Made by a program: the position numbers and the translations under genes | Notes under the pieces: generated by a model | Told to the model about the DNA's origin: nothing | Database searches by the model: none | Seen by the model: the letters and a program-made list of their open reading frames with translations, nothing else | Shown here: positions 25,784-34,548 of the stretch, in pieces | Numbering within the stretch: the first letter of the stretch is position 1 | How the letters are laid out: each line of letters begins with the position of its first letter | Assembly (NCBI RefSeq): GCF_003626755.1 | Contig: NZ_RBCJ01000003.1 | Location: 625,859 to 689,858, forward strand | From: Ulvibacterium marinum | Lineage (GTDB): Bacteria > Bacteroidota > Bacteroidia > Flavobacteriales > Flavobacteriaceae | Direction: 5' to 3' | Length of the DNA stretch: 64,000 nt

Positions 25784-26656
25784 ATGAGAACATTTTGGGT
25801 CATAGGGGCAAACGGACAATTGGGTTCTGAGATTCGGGAGTTGGCCGCTTCCCAAACGGGAAAAACCTTTGTTTTTACAGATGTTAACGAACTGAATATT
25901 ACAGATCATGAGGCTGTGGAGCATTTTATTGCTGAGAACAGCATTGATGCGCTGATCAATTGTGCCGCTTACACCGCTGTGGATAAGGCGGAAACCGAGG
26001 TGGAAAAAGCGGATGCCATCAATCATTTGGCCGTGGCAAATTTGGCCAGAATTGCTAAAGCAAAGGGTTTGGCCTTTGTGCATATTTCTACGGATTACGT
26101 TTTTGAAGGAACTGCTTCGGAACCGTATACCGAAACGGATACACCAAATCCCCAAAGCGTATATGGTAGAACCAAACTGGATGGCGAAAATGCCATCCTC
26201 AAAATCAATCCAGCACGTACGGTGATCATTAGGACCTCCTGGGTATATTCCAGTTACGGTTCCAATTTTGTAAAGACCATGCTGCGGCTGGGAAGGGAAA
26301 GGAAGGAACTCAATGTGGTTCATGATCAAGTAGGCCGTCCTACCTATGCAGGAGACCTCGCGGCGGCGGTACTTCAACTACTTACCCATCTAAAAAATAA
26401 GGATGTAGGCATTTACCACTATGCCAATACCGGAGAATGTAGTTGGTATGAGTTTGCGAACACCATTTTTAAAGTGGCGCAACTACCGGTTATGACAAAC
26501 CCAATACCTACCACCGATTACCCAACGCCTGCCAAAAGGCCTGAGTATAGTGTCTTGGATACGGAAAAAATCAAAAGGGATTTTGGCATTGCCATTCCAC
26601 ATTGGGAGGAATCCTTAACACAATGCCTAAATCATTGGAATAAAACCGCGGTGTAA
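25784..26656 (+). CDS. rfbD: dTDP-4-dehydrorhamnose reductase
   Basis: The 290-residue short-chain reductase has the NAD(P)-binding GANGQLG (8-14), 'NCAAYTAVDKAE', 'STDYVFEG' and the catalytic YxxxK in 'SVYGRTK' (Tyr about 125). It catalyses the last step of dTDP-L-rhamnose synthesis in the cytoplasm. The partner genes rfbA, rfbB and rfbC are not in the window, so the rest of the pathway must be elsewhere or lost. It sits at the left edge of the A+T-rich cassette, immediately before a GDP-fucose synthase remnant. Confidence 0.92.
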   Translation: MRTFWVIGANGQLGSEIRELAASQTGKTFVFTDVNELNITDHEAVEHFIAENSIDALINCAAYTAVDKAETEVEKADAINHLAVANLARIAKAKGLAFVHISTDYVFEGTASEPYTETDTPNPQSVYGRTKLDGENAILKINPARTVIIRTSWVYSSYGSNFVKTMLRLGRERKELNVVHDQVGRPTYAGDLAAAVLQLLTHLKNKDVGIYHYANTGECSWYEFANTIFKVAQLPVMTNPIPTTDYPTPAKRPEYSVLDTEKIKRDFGIAIPHWEESLTQCLNHWNKTAV

Positions 26657-26657
26657 T

Positions 26658-26825
26658 ATGGGTACTGGGATTCAAATTAAAAGCTCTAAAAAAGCGCTCC
26701 AGGTCACATTGTTTTCCCAAAAGTCAATGGATATCTCCCTGTTACGTTTCTTGGGTTGGAAGGCCCAGATAGCTTTGGAAGGTGGAATTAGGGAGAAGTA
26801 TAAGTGGTTTTTAAAGACTTATTAA
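26658..26825 (+). pseudogene. 3' remnant of a GDP-L-fucose synthase (fcl/wcaG-like) gene
   Basis: A 55-codon frame begins 1 nt after rfbD. Its second half, 'SMDISLLRFLGWKAQ' followed by 'GGIREKYKWFL', closely matches the conserved C-terminus of GDP-L-fucose synthases (the 'K.MDVS.L..LGW...I.LEEGI...Y.WFL' pattern). The preceding 22 residues do not fit the enzyme, so only about 33 residues remain of a protein of roughly 310. All catalytic parts are missing. I read it as the scar of a recombination that replaced upstream nucleotide-sugar genes, lying exactly where base composition changes. Confidence 0.75.
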
Positions 26826-26892
26826 AGTTGTCCCCTGTCAAAAGAATAAATTTTTCAACTAATTTGTTACTTCTGCTTCTATTTATAAAAAA

Positions 26893-28257
26893 ATGAAAAA
26901 AACGTTTGATTGGATTCATGGTTTTTTAGGAATAAAGAGTAATCGCACCAAAAATATAACTAAGCATATTAGTTGGTCTGTACTTTACAAAATTGGGAGT
27001 GTTATTTCCAATTTCCTTCTAGTTCCCTTAACTATAAATCACTTATCGCTCAATAGTTATGGCATATGGCTGACAATCAGTTCATTCATTGCCTGGTTTT
27101 CTTTTTTGGACATTGGATTGGAAAATGGTTTACGGAATAAATTTGCGGAAGCACAGGTAGAAGGCAATGTTCAAAAGGCCCGAGCTTTAGTAAGTTCTGG
27201 TTATTTTACCATTGGCACTATAAGCCTAGTTTTAGTTACTTGCTTTTTTTTCATTAGTCAATATATTGATTGGTATGAAGTATTTAACACTTCACCAATG
27301 GAAGAAGAAGGCCTAGAATTGTTAATTCCGTTATTAATTACTCTTTTTGGATTGCAGTTAGTCGCAAAACTCATTACAGCAATTTACAAGGGTGATCAAA
27401 AACATTCCATTCAAGATAAGATTCAATTTATCACTCAAATTTTTTCTCTTATATGTATCTGGATTCTCATTCAAATAGATAGAAGTTCTTTGATTGTTTA
27501 TGCACTAGTATTTTCGTCCTTACCCCTACTAGTTTTATTGTTGGTGAATTTATATGCCTTTAGGACGAGATATCGTAGATTTTTACCGTCCACAAAGTTA
27601 TGGAAGAGGAAGTATCTAAAAGAAATTACCAGTTTAGGCTTCAATTTTTTTATAATTCAAATTGCAACCGTAGTGTTGTTTTCGACAGATAATTTTATAA
27701 TTACTCAACTTTTTTCCCCAAAGGAAGTTGTTCCATATAATGTGACCTATAAATATTTTTCAATAATTATAATTGCTTATACGATATTAACAACACCTTA
27801 TTGGTCTGCATTCACCGAAGCTTATGCTAGTGGTGACTTTAATTGGATTAAAAATTCAGTTCGGAACATTCAGAGAATTTGGTTGATAATTCCTGTGGCC
27901 TTGGTAATTATGATTTTAATGAGCGACTGGTTTTATGAAGTTTGGGTTGGGAATCAAGTCCATGTTCCAAAACATTTGTCTATTTCCATGGCTTTTTTTG
28001 TAGCTATTTTATCTTTTAATATGGTTTATGTTTCTTTTATAAATGGTATTGGCAAACTTAGACTTCAATTATTGTCTTCAATATTTGTAATGTTAATCAA
28101 TATTCCTTTGAGCATTTATTTTGGGAAATATTTAGGCTTTGGTACAACAGGAGTAATTTTGGCCACCTGTTTTTGTTTATTAATAACTTTGGTTTTATGG
28201 CCAATTCAATACAGCAAGCTCATAAATTCCACTGCAAAAGGTATTTGGAATAAATAA
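26893..28257 (+). CDS. Wzx-type oligosaccharide flippase
   Basis: The 454-residue protein has about 12-14 membrane helices and the polysaccharide-transporter pattern: 'SWSVLYKIGSVISNFLLVP' at the first helix and 'GIWLTISSFIAWFSFLDIGLENG', a segment typical of this family. It would flip lipid-linked repeat units across the inner membrane before polymerisation. The gene is strongly A+T-rich compared with rfbD, marking the start of the foreign-looking cassette. The next gene begins 6 nt downstream. Confidence 0.87.
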   Translation: MKKTFDWIHGFLGIKSNRTKNITKHISWSVLYKIGSVISNFLLVPLTINHLSLNSYGIWLTISSFIAWFSFLDIGLENGLRNKFAEAQVEGNVQKARALVSSGYFTIGTISLVLVTCFFFISQYIDWYEVFNTSPMEEEGLELLIPLLITLFGLQLVAKLITAIYKGDQKHSIQDKIQFITQIFSLICIWILIQIDRSSLIVYALVFSSLPLLVLLLVNLYAFRTRYRRFLPSTKLWKRKYLKEITSLGFNFFIIQIATVVLFSTDNFIITQLFSPKEVVPYNVTYKYFSIIIIAYTILTTPYWSAFTEAYASGDFNWIKNSVRNIQRIWLIIPVALVIMILMSDWFYEVWVGNQVHVPKHLSISMAFFVAILSFNMVYVSFINGIGKLRLQLLSSIFVMLINIPLSIYFGKYLGFGTTGVILATCFCLLITLVLWPIQYSKLINSTAKGIWNK

Positions 28258-28263
28258 TCCCAT

Positions 28264-29553
28264 ATGAAAGTACTTTGGTTTACTCCTACTCCTTCAAATT
28301 ATGAGGACAACCGACAGCCGTATTTTGGTGGAGGATGGATAGAATCATTAGAATTACTGGTCGCTGAAAGAAAGGACGTGGACTTGGCAATAGCCTTTTT
28401 TAATAGAGGAGATTGTAAAAAAGTAGTCAAGAACAAAATTACCTACTATCCTATTAAGATAAGGAGCAAAAAAAGCAATCCAGTTAAAGGATTGATTCAG
28501 AACTGGTGGGGTAACATTGATGAACACTTATCAGGTGAGCATTATAGAAAAATCATCGAAGATTTTGCGCCTGATTTAATACACGTTTTTGGTACTGAAG
28601 AAGAGTTCGCAAACGTTCAGCACTTTACTGAGATTCCTGTTGTAATACATATCCAAGGTCTGCTAAATCCTATTGTAAATTCTTTTTTTCCGGTAAATGA
28701 ATCAAAATTTAGTTTTTTAATAAGCTTACGTTTTTTTTTCGAAAACCTTATTGGCAGTTCTCCTTCATTTCATTTTCAGAAACTCCGGAACAGGGCAAAG
28801 AGAGAGATTAAACATTTGAAAGGTGCTAATTACATCATGGGCCGTACTCATTGGGATGAACATATTGTTAAATTATATAGTTCAGAAATAGAATATTTTC
28901 ATGTAGATGAGGTACTTAGACCAATCTTCTATAAAAGTTTTGAGAAAGCCGATGAAAATTATAATATTCATAAACTAAGAATTGTTTCTACATTATCCCC
29001 AACTATTTATAAAGGATTAGATGTTGTGTTAAAATCTGCGAATCTTTTGACTCTTTTGGCGGACTTTGACTTTCAGTGGGATATTATTGGAGTTGATAAG
29101 AATGATCGATTATTCCAACATTTTGAAAAAAAATTAAAAATAAAACATCAGCGTGTTAAAATGGTATGTCATGGTAGGCTTGAACCAACAGAAATGATAA
29201 ATCTACTGAATAAGTCCAATATTTATGTGCATACATCATATATTGAAAATAGTCCAAACAGTTTGTGTGAAGCACAAATCCTTGGGTTACCAGTTATTGC
29301 TTGCAATGTAGGTGGAATTTCTTCTTTTTTGATACACGAGGTAACCGGGCTCTTGGTTCCATCGAATGGAATATTTGAAATAGTATATTACTTAATTATG
29401 CTAAAAAATGATCCAAGCCTAGCGAAGAGAATTAGTGAAAAAGGCAAGATTGTTGCTGATGAAAGACACAATCCGGAGAAAATAGTTAAAGATTTGGTGA
29501 ATACGTACAAGGAAATAAAAAAATCTCATGAGAGCACTCATTTTCGCATATAA
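28264..29553 (+). CDS. GT4-family glycosyltransferase
   Basis: The 429-residue protein has a GT-B layout: an N-terminal Rossmann half beginning MKVLWFTPTPSNYEDN with 'PYFGGGWIESLE', and a C-terminal half with 'IVSTLSPTIYKGLDVVLKSA' and the EX7E donor-binding region 'SPNSLCEAQILGLPVIA' (about 340-360). It would add one sugar to the lipid-linked repeat unit at the cytoplasmic face. Donor and acceptor cannot be read. It overlaps the following acetyltransferase gene by 26 nt. Confidence 0.87.
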   Translation: MKVLWFTPTPSNYEDNRQPYFGGGWIESLELLVAERKDVDLAIAFFNRGDCKKVVKNKITYYPIKIRSKKSNPVKGLIQNWWGNIDEHLSGEHYRKIIEDFAPDLIHVFGTEEEFANVQHFTEIPVVIHIQGLLNPIVNSFFPVNESKFSFLISLRFFFENLIGSSPSFHFQKLRNRAKREIKHLKGANYIMGRTHWDEHIVKLYSSEIEYFHVDEVLRPIFYKSFEKADENYNIHKLRIVSTLSPTIYKGLDVVLKSANLLTLLADFDFQWDIIGVDKNDRLFQHFEKKLKIKHQRVKMVCHGRLEPTEMINLLNKSNIYVHTSYIENSPNSLCEAQILGLPVIACNVGGISSFLIHEVTGLLVPSNGIFEIVYYLIMLKNDPSLAKRISEKGKIVADERHNPEKIVKDLVNTYKEIKKSHESTHFRI

Positions 29554-30145
29554 AGGAGCACGCTTTTTATGGATGAAATTCTTGATGCCAATTGATTGGT
29601 TAATGAGCTATTTATTGTTCAATTCAAATGATGTGAAATACTCAAGTTTCCGAAATATTGGTTGGCCTATAATTAATGTTGGAATAGGGGGATCCTGCAA
29701 AATTGGTCCAGGATTTTGTTCAAATAATAGGGAGATGTCAAATCCAATTGGGCGCTTTAAAAAATGTAGCATAATCGTTGGAAATAATGGAAAGTTGACG
29801 ATAGGAGCAAATGTCGGGATGAGCAGTACGGCCATCGTTTGTTATAAAAGCATTAAAATTGGGGATAATGTTAAAATAGGAGGTAATGTTGTAATTTATG
29901 ATACCGATTTTCATAGCCTTTCTTCAAAAGATAGGATGAATTTCGATATTGACCGACAAAATACATCATCCAAACCAATTATTATAAAAGATAACGTTCT
30001 TATTGGCGCACATTCCACAATTTTGAAAGGGGTGATTATTGGAAGTAATGTAGTAATTGGAGCTTGCTCGGTGATAACCAAAAACGTTCCGGATGATCAA
30101 ATATGGGCAGGAAACCCAGCTCGTTTTATTAGAATAAACGATTAG
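29528..30145 (+). CDS. hexapeptide-repeat (left-handed beta-helix) acyltransferase
   Basis: The 205-residue protein is mostly imperfect hexapeptide repeats ('IGANVGMSSTAIV', 'IGDNVKIGGNVVI', 'IKDNVLIGAHSTILKGV', 'IGSNVVIGACSVI'). 'YDTDFHSL' supplies the catalytic-His region seen in maltose/galactoside and colanic-acid acetyltransferases, and the end 'GNPARFIR' is typical. It would O- or N-acetylate a sugar of the repeat unit using acetyl-CoA. ATG 29528 lies inside the GT4 gene, so the two are translationally coupled. Confidence 0.88.
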   Translation: MRALIFAYKGARFLWMKFLMPIDWLMSYLLFNSNDVKYSSFRNIGWPIINVGIGGSCKIGPGFCSNNREMSNPIGRFKKCSIIVGNNGKLTIGANVGMSSTAIVCYKSIKIGDNVKIGGNVVIYDTDFHSLSSKDRMNFDIDRQNTSSKPIIIKDNVLIGAHSTILKGVIIGSNVVIGACSVITKNVPDDQIWAGNPARFIRIND

Positions 30146-30299
30146 TTTTTTGTCTGTTTAAGTTGGTCATCAATAAAGCCTGCCAAAATATACAGAATAA
30201 TCCTAAAAAAGATATCAATTTCAGAAAATACAAAATGATTAAATAAAGTTCCAAGATAATGTTCGATCTGACAAGCGTCTTAGGTGAATTATTGAGAAT

Positions 30300-31691
30300 A
30301 TGATTGAAATAACTAATTTCATTTTAACCGTCTTTCTAATATTAATTACTGGATACTTTTTCAAGAATAAATTCTCCAATACATTCGAATTTATTTTAAT
30401 TGTGTCCTTGCTCATTCCCGTTCCACTTTTTTTGTATGTCAGATATGTCTATTTGTCAGACATTCTATTTGTTTTTTACCTAGTGTACAATTTATCTGGA
30501 ATTATCTCAAATTGGAAAAGGGGGTTTAGTATAAAATTGAATCTGTTTTTATTATTACTATTTATTCCATTATTGACGACACTAATAGCTCATTGGAATG
30601 GAAATATAAATAATTATGGATACGTCATTTTTCATTTATCTAGAGCTTCGATTGTTTTAGGTGTTTTACACAAGGGTTTGTCAATAGGCCAAAGAAATCA
30701 AAGTTTAATCCCTAACATTTTGGCAATGTTTTCATTTCTTTGGTTTCTTATTTGCTTGATAGGGTTAGCACAATTCATGAATATTATAGATACCGACGTG
30801 TACTATCCAAACGAAGAATTATTCACCGGTTTTTTAGGAATGGATAAGCCACAAATTGCTTTAATATCGGTTTTAGTAGTCAATATTTTACTGTATTTAA
30901 ATGTTGGACATTTGAAATGGTTAAAAAATGTAACCTTGATGCTTTCATTTTTACTCGTGTCTCTTTTGGGTTCAAGGCAAGGCTTTGTTTTTATAGGTAT
31001 GTCATTTTTATTCTATCTGTTATTTTCAAAATCGAACAAGTTAATGAGTAGTAACTTCATCCGAATATTACCGTTAATTGCTTTAATCTTATGCTTTGGA
31101 ATATTTGTTTTCTCCTTCATAGAGAATGATGAAAGGTTCAAGATACTTTCTGATTCATTCGAAAGCAAAAATCCAATTCTAGCATTATTAGGTGCAAGAG
31201 ATCCCGTTTTTTTTGAATCTTTCCAAGATATGGCAAATACGGAATTGTATTATTTTGGAAATGGACTAGGTACCGAGGAAATAGGATATATTGAAAAGGA
31301 CGAAGGAGTTTTCGTGAGAGAAGAAGGTTCTTTGAGAACCTATTTTGAAGGTGAAATTTTTAGGGTTTTATGGGCTTCGGGCATTTTAGGTGTATTTCTT
31401 TATTCTATCCTTTTTTTTAGATTTATCAAATTGGGAGTAAAGATTAGATTTGGCAAATTTAAGAAGAAGTTTGGTGTCTATGGCTCTCTGCTTCTGTCTT
31501 TGGCTATCATCAATATTTTATATTCATTCGGTCAGTTTAACTTATTTACTACAAGCGGGCAGAATATACCTTTTTTATACCTAATCTGGTTTGTTTTAAG
31601 TCTTCTATATTCGAAATTAAGCCTTATCGTTAGAGGTGTAGCTATTAAAAATAAAGTAAATGCTGGTCACACTTATCACAGTAGTTTATAA
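30300..31691 (+). CDS. Wzy-type O-antigen polymerase / ligase-like membrane protein
   Basis: The 463-residue protein has about eleven membrane helices and one long exposed loop (about 300-345) before the last helices, the Wzy/WaaL topology. It shows little sequence conservation, as usual for polymerases. Its place between flippase and transferase genes, and the absence of another polymerase, favour Wzy over ligase. It would join undecaprenyl-linked repeat units in the periplasm. The gene overlaps the next GT2 gene by 32 nt. The 154-bp gap upstream holds no clear gene. Confidence 0.78.
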   Translation: MIEITNFILTVFLILITGYFFKNKFSNTFEFILIVSLLIPVPLFLYVRYVYLSDILFVFYLVYNLSGIISNWKRGFSIKLNLFLLLLFIPLLTTLIAHWNGNINNYGYVIFHLSRASIVLGVLHKGLSIGQRNQSLIPNILAMFSFLWFLICLIGLAQFMNIIDTDVYYPNEELFTGFLGMDKPQIALISVLVVNILLYLNVGHLKWLKNVTLMLSFLLVSLLGSRQGFVFIGMSFLFYLLFSKSNKLMSSNFIRILPLIALILCFGIFVFSFIENDERFKILSDSFESKNPILALLGARDPVFFESFQDMANTELYYFGNGLGTEEIGYIEKDEGVFVREEGSLRTYFEGEIFRVLWASGILGVFLYSILFFRFIKLGVKIRFGKFKKKFGVYGSLLLSLAIINILYSFGQFNLFTTSGQNIPFLYLIWFVLSLLYSKLSLIVRGVAIKNKVNAGHTYHSSL

Positions 31692-32403
31692 CGGCGAAGA
31701 GCATTTAGAGCAGACTATAAAAAGTGTGCTTAATCAAACTTATGTTAATACGGAGTACATAATCGTTGATGGTGGATCGACAGACAGAACGATAGAAATT
31801 ATTAAAAATTATGAAAGTCAAATATCTACTTGGATAAGTGAACCGGATAAAGGGTTGTATGATGCCATGAATAAAGGCGTTGATTTAGCAAATGGGGAAT
31901 TAATCGCTATGATTAACAGTGATGATTGGTATGAAAGAAATGCAGTCCATTCTATGGTACAGGCGTATAAAGAGAATCCAGGTTATTCTATCTACCATTC
32001 TGATATTTTTATAATCAATCAAAATGGAAAAAAAACTTTAAGAAAGTATAATAAGTCTACCTTTAAGTTTAAATATTATGGTATGACTTATCACCACCCC
32101 ACTATGTTCATAACTGCAAAAGAATACAGATTGCATCGTTACAACACTAACTTAAGTATCTATTCTGATTACCAATTAGTTTTAGAAACATTTTTCAGGT
32201 CCTCAAAAAGTTTTTTCTATGTGGAGATTCCAACGGTAAATTATCGAATAGGAGGAATAAGTGCCAAAACATCCATTTATAAAAGGATTCAAGAGTCTTT
32301 TCTTGTGAGAAGGAATGTCGGCATGAACTATTTGGAAATCCTTTTTGCCCTGTTTTTGGAATTAAGCGTATATGTAATTTACAAGTTGAAAATTTGGAAT
32401 TAA
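31660..32403 (+). CDS. GT2-family (GT-A fold) glycosyltransferase
   Basis: The 247-residue protein begins with 'VTLITVVYNGEEHLEQTIKS' and 'EYIIVDGGSTDRT', the nucleotide-sugar-binding start of WcaE/WaaE-like GT2 enzymes. The metal-binding segment is 'MINSDDWY' (about 86-93), followed by 'GMTYHHPTMFI'. It ends with a hydrophobic helix (LFALFLELSVYVIYKL), suggesting membrane contact. It would transfer a single sugar in repeat-unit assembly. The ATG lies within the polymerase gene. Confidence 0.88.
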   Translation: MLVTLITVVYNGEEHLEQTIKSVLNQTYVNTEYIIVDGGSTDRTIEIIKNYESQISTWISEPDKGLYDAMNKGVDLANGELIAMINSDDWYERNAVHSMVQAYKENPGYSIYHSDIFIINQNGKKTLRKYNKSTFKFKYYGMTYHHPTMFITAKEYRLHRYNTNLSIYSDYQLVLETFFRSSKSFFYVEIPTVNYRIGGISAKTSIYKRIQESFLVRRNVGMNYLEILFALFLELSVYVIYKLKIWN

Positions 32404-32435
32404 GTGATAAGACCAAAGGCTAAATAATCATAAGT

Positions 32436-33680
32436 TTGGAAATAATCATCTCCGCATACAGTTGCAGTCCATACAAGGGGTCTGAACCGGGAATGGCTTG
32501 GGCTTGGGTAAAGCACCTTTCAAAATTTCATAAAATCCATTTGATTACGAATTGTGAGTTTAGAGCAGATTTGGTATCTGGCATTAGGAAGTATTCACTA
32601 GAAAATAAGGTGCTTTTGTATTTTAACGATATCGGAGAAAGGGCTACAAGAATGGGCCAAAACCAAGGGGATTGGCGTTTTTATTATTACTATAGAAAAT
32701 GGCATAATGAGACCTATAAAATTGCTAAGCAAATTATAAATACACACCAGATTGACTTGGTTCATCAACTAAATATGATAGGGTTTCGAGAGCCCGGTTA
32801 TCTTTGGAAAACCCAAGTGCCAAGTATATGGGGACCAATTGGAGGATTGAGCCAGATTCAAAGAAATTTTTTGGTTGACATCAATTATTCTTTAAAAATG
32901 AAATATTACTTAAAGAATATTATCTCTTTACTTCAGTTAAAATATTCAAATAACGTAAAGAAAGCTTTTAAAAATTATACTCAAATCATTGCTGCCAATC
33001 ACGATTCAAAAAAAAGGCTTTTGAACCATTTAAAGGTTGATGTACCAGTTATAAATGAAACTGGTGCTTATTCGCATTTTTCGACACTTTCTAATCAATT
33101 GGATAGGTATGATGATAAAACTCTTAATATTTTATGGGTTGGTCGAGACTTGTTTACTAAACAGTTAAACCTGGCTTTGCGCATTATAGCAAAATCAAGA
33201 AGAGATATTAGAATACAATTTCATATTGTGGGTTTAAACGATAATGGATCCAAAAAATATAAAAAAATTGCAGAAGACCTTAAAATCTCAGAAATAATAA
33301 TTTGGCATGGTATTGTTGAACGTATGAAGGTGAAAACTTTAATGCAAAAGTCTCATATATTTCTTTTTACAAGTATTATGGAAGGGACTCCTCATGTGGT
33401 GTTGGAGGCCATTGAAAATAAATTACCTATAATTTGTTTTGACACTTGTGGACAAGGGGATTGTGTAAATGACGAAATAGGAATTAAGATACCTTTGGAG
33501 AATCCTAAAAAGGCTGTAGAGGATTTTAGCAATGCATTGCTGCATTTAAATAATAACAGGGAACTTTTAGCTAACTTTTCCCGTAACTGTATAAAAAGGT
33601 GTGAAGAGCTTTCATGGGGTTCGAAAATTGAAATAATGAATGACCATTATTTAAATGCCATTAAAACCTTTAAAAAATGA
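32436..33680 (+). CDS. GT4-family glycosyltransferase
   Basis: The 414-residue GT-B enzyme starts 'MEIIISAYSCSPYKGSEPGMAWAW', an N-terminus typical of a GT4 subgroup in exopolysaccharide loci, with 'SIWGPIGGLSQIQ' near 130. Its EX7E region is 'EGTPHVVLEAIENKLPIIC' near 315, followed by 'DTCGQGD'. The only start giving this N-terminus is TTG (32436); no ATG lies upstream in frame near it. Donor and acceptor are unknown. Confidence 0.86.
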   Translation: MEIIISAYSCSPYKGSEPGMAWAWVKHLSKFHKIHLITNCEFRADLVSGIRKYSLENKVLLYFNDIGERATRMGQNQGDWRFYYYYRKWHNETYKIAKQIINTHQIDLVHQLNMIGFREPGYLWKTQVPSIWGPIGGLSQIQRNFLVDINYSLKMKYYLKNIISLLQLKYSNNVKKAFKNYTQIIAANHDSKKRLLNHLKVDVPVINETGAYSHFSTLSNQLDRYDDKTLNILWVGRDLFTKQLNLALRIIAKSRRDIRIQFHIVGLNDNGSKKYKKIAEDLKISEIIIWHGIVERMKVKTLMQKSHIFLFTSIMEGTPHVVLEAIENKLPIICFDTCGQGDCVNDEIGIKIPLENPKKAVEDFSNALLHLNNNRELLANFSRNCIKRCEELSWGSKIEIMNDHYLNAIKTFKK

Positions 33681-33747
33681 GAACTTGAATTTTAGTTACA
33701 AACTAAATTTTTTAAGATAAATTTCTCCGCTCATCGAAAAGCCTAAT

Positions 33748-34539
33748 TTGGAAATATCAATAGTAACGCCATCATTAAACCAAGGACAATTTATTGAGGA
33801 AATGATTTGTTCGGTTTTGTCACAGGATCACACGCGATATGAACATATAATTATTGATGGTGGTTCTACTGATGAAACACTTAACATATTAAAGAAATAC
33901 ACTCATCTAGTATGGATTTCTGAATCTGACAAAGGACAAAGTGAGGCTTTAAACAAAGGCTTTAAAAAAGCCAAGGGAAATTGGATTTTATGGTTAAACG
34001 CTGACGACGTTTTATTGCCTAATGCCTTAAATAAATATGTAGAATACATTGAAAAGAAACCCGATTCTAATGTGATATATGGGCATATGACTTTTTTCAA
34101 CAATAAAAATGGTGAAATCGTTAGGAGGCAGTTCTTTAACAGGTTTTCCAGAATGGCAATTGTTTTTGGAGTGTATGTGCCACCCACAACAGGGACTCTT
34201 TTTAGGAAGGAAATACTTTTAGATAACCCATTGGATACATCTTTTCATTATATGATGGATGCGGAATGGTTTTTACGGTGTAGGAATCATTTGAAAGTTA
34301 AGAGGTTAAATGATTTTTTTGTCAAATTTAGAATTTCCGAGGATAACAAAACATCGGCTCAGATTTTAACAGGGTATCAAAATCCTCAGCATAGTAGGGA
34401 ACAACATGTAATAGATGAAAAAAGTAGGGCGGTTCATCCAAAATTTGGCAAAAGTTTTTTTAGGATCATAAAGTTAGTTTTGAAAACAAAGAATAAGATT
34501 TTGAAGATAAAGTATTATTTAAAGGGATGTGCTTTATAG
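33748..34539 (+). CDS. GT2-family (GT-A fold) glycosyltransferase
   Basis: The 263-residue protein opens with 'ISIVTPSLNQGQFIEEMI' and 'YEHIIIDGGSTDETLNIL', then 'SDKGQSEALNKGF' and the metal-binding 'WLNADDVL' (about 81-88). 'YMMDAEWFLRC' near 166 is the likely catalytic-base region. It starts at TTG, like the preceding GT4 gene and with the same surrounding TTTGGAAATA. It is the last gene with the A+T-rich composition of the cassette. Confidence 0.88.
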   Translation: MEISIVTPSLNQGQFIEEMICSVLSQDHTRYEHIIIDGGSTDETLNILKKYTHLVWISESDKGQSEALNKGFKKAKGNWILWLNADDVLLPNALNKYVEYIEKKPDSNVIYGHMTFFNNKNGEIVRRQFFNRFSRMAIVFGVYVPPTTGTLFRKEILLDNPLDTSFHYMMDAEWFLRCRNHLKVKRLNDFFVKFRISEDNKTSAQILTGYQNPQHSREQHVIDEKSRAVHPKFGKSFFRIIKLVLKTKNKILKIKYYLKGCAL

Positions 34540-34548
34540 TACAAAATT

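Noticed and set aside
32436-33757. TTTGGAAATA repeated at the TTG starts of two glycosyltransferase genes as a regulatory signal
   Set aside because: Both proteins begin Met-Glu-Ile, which alone explains most of the shared bases.
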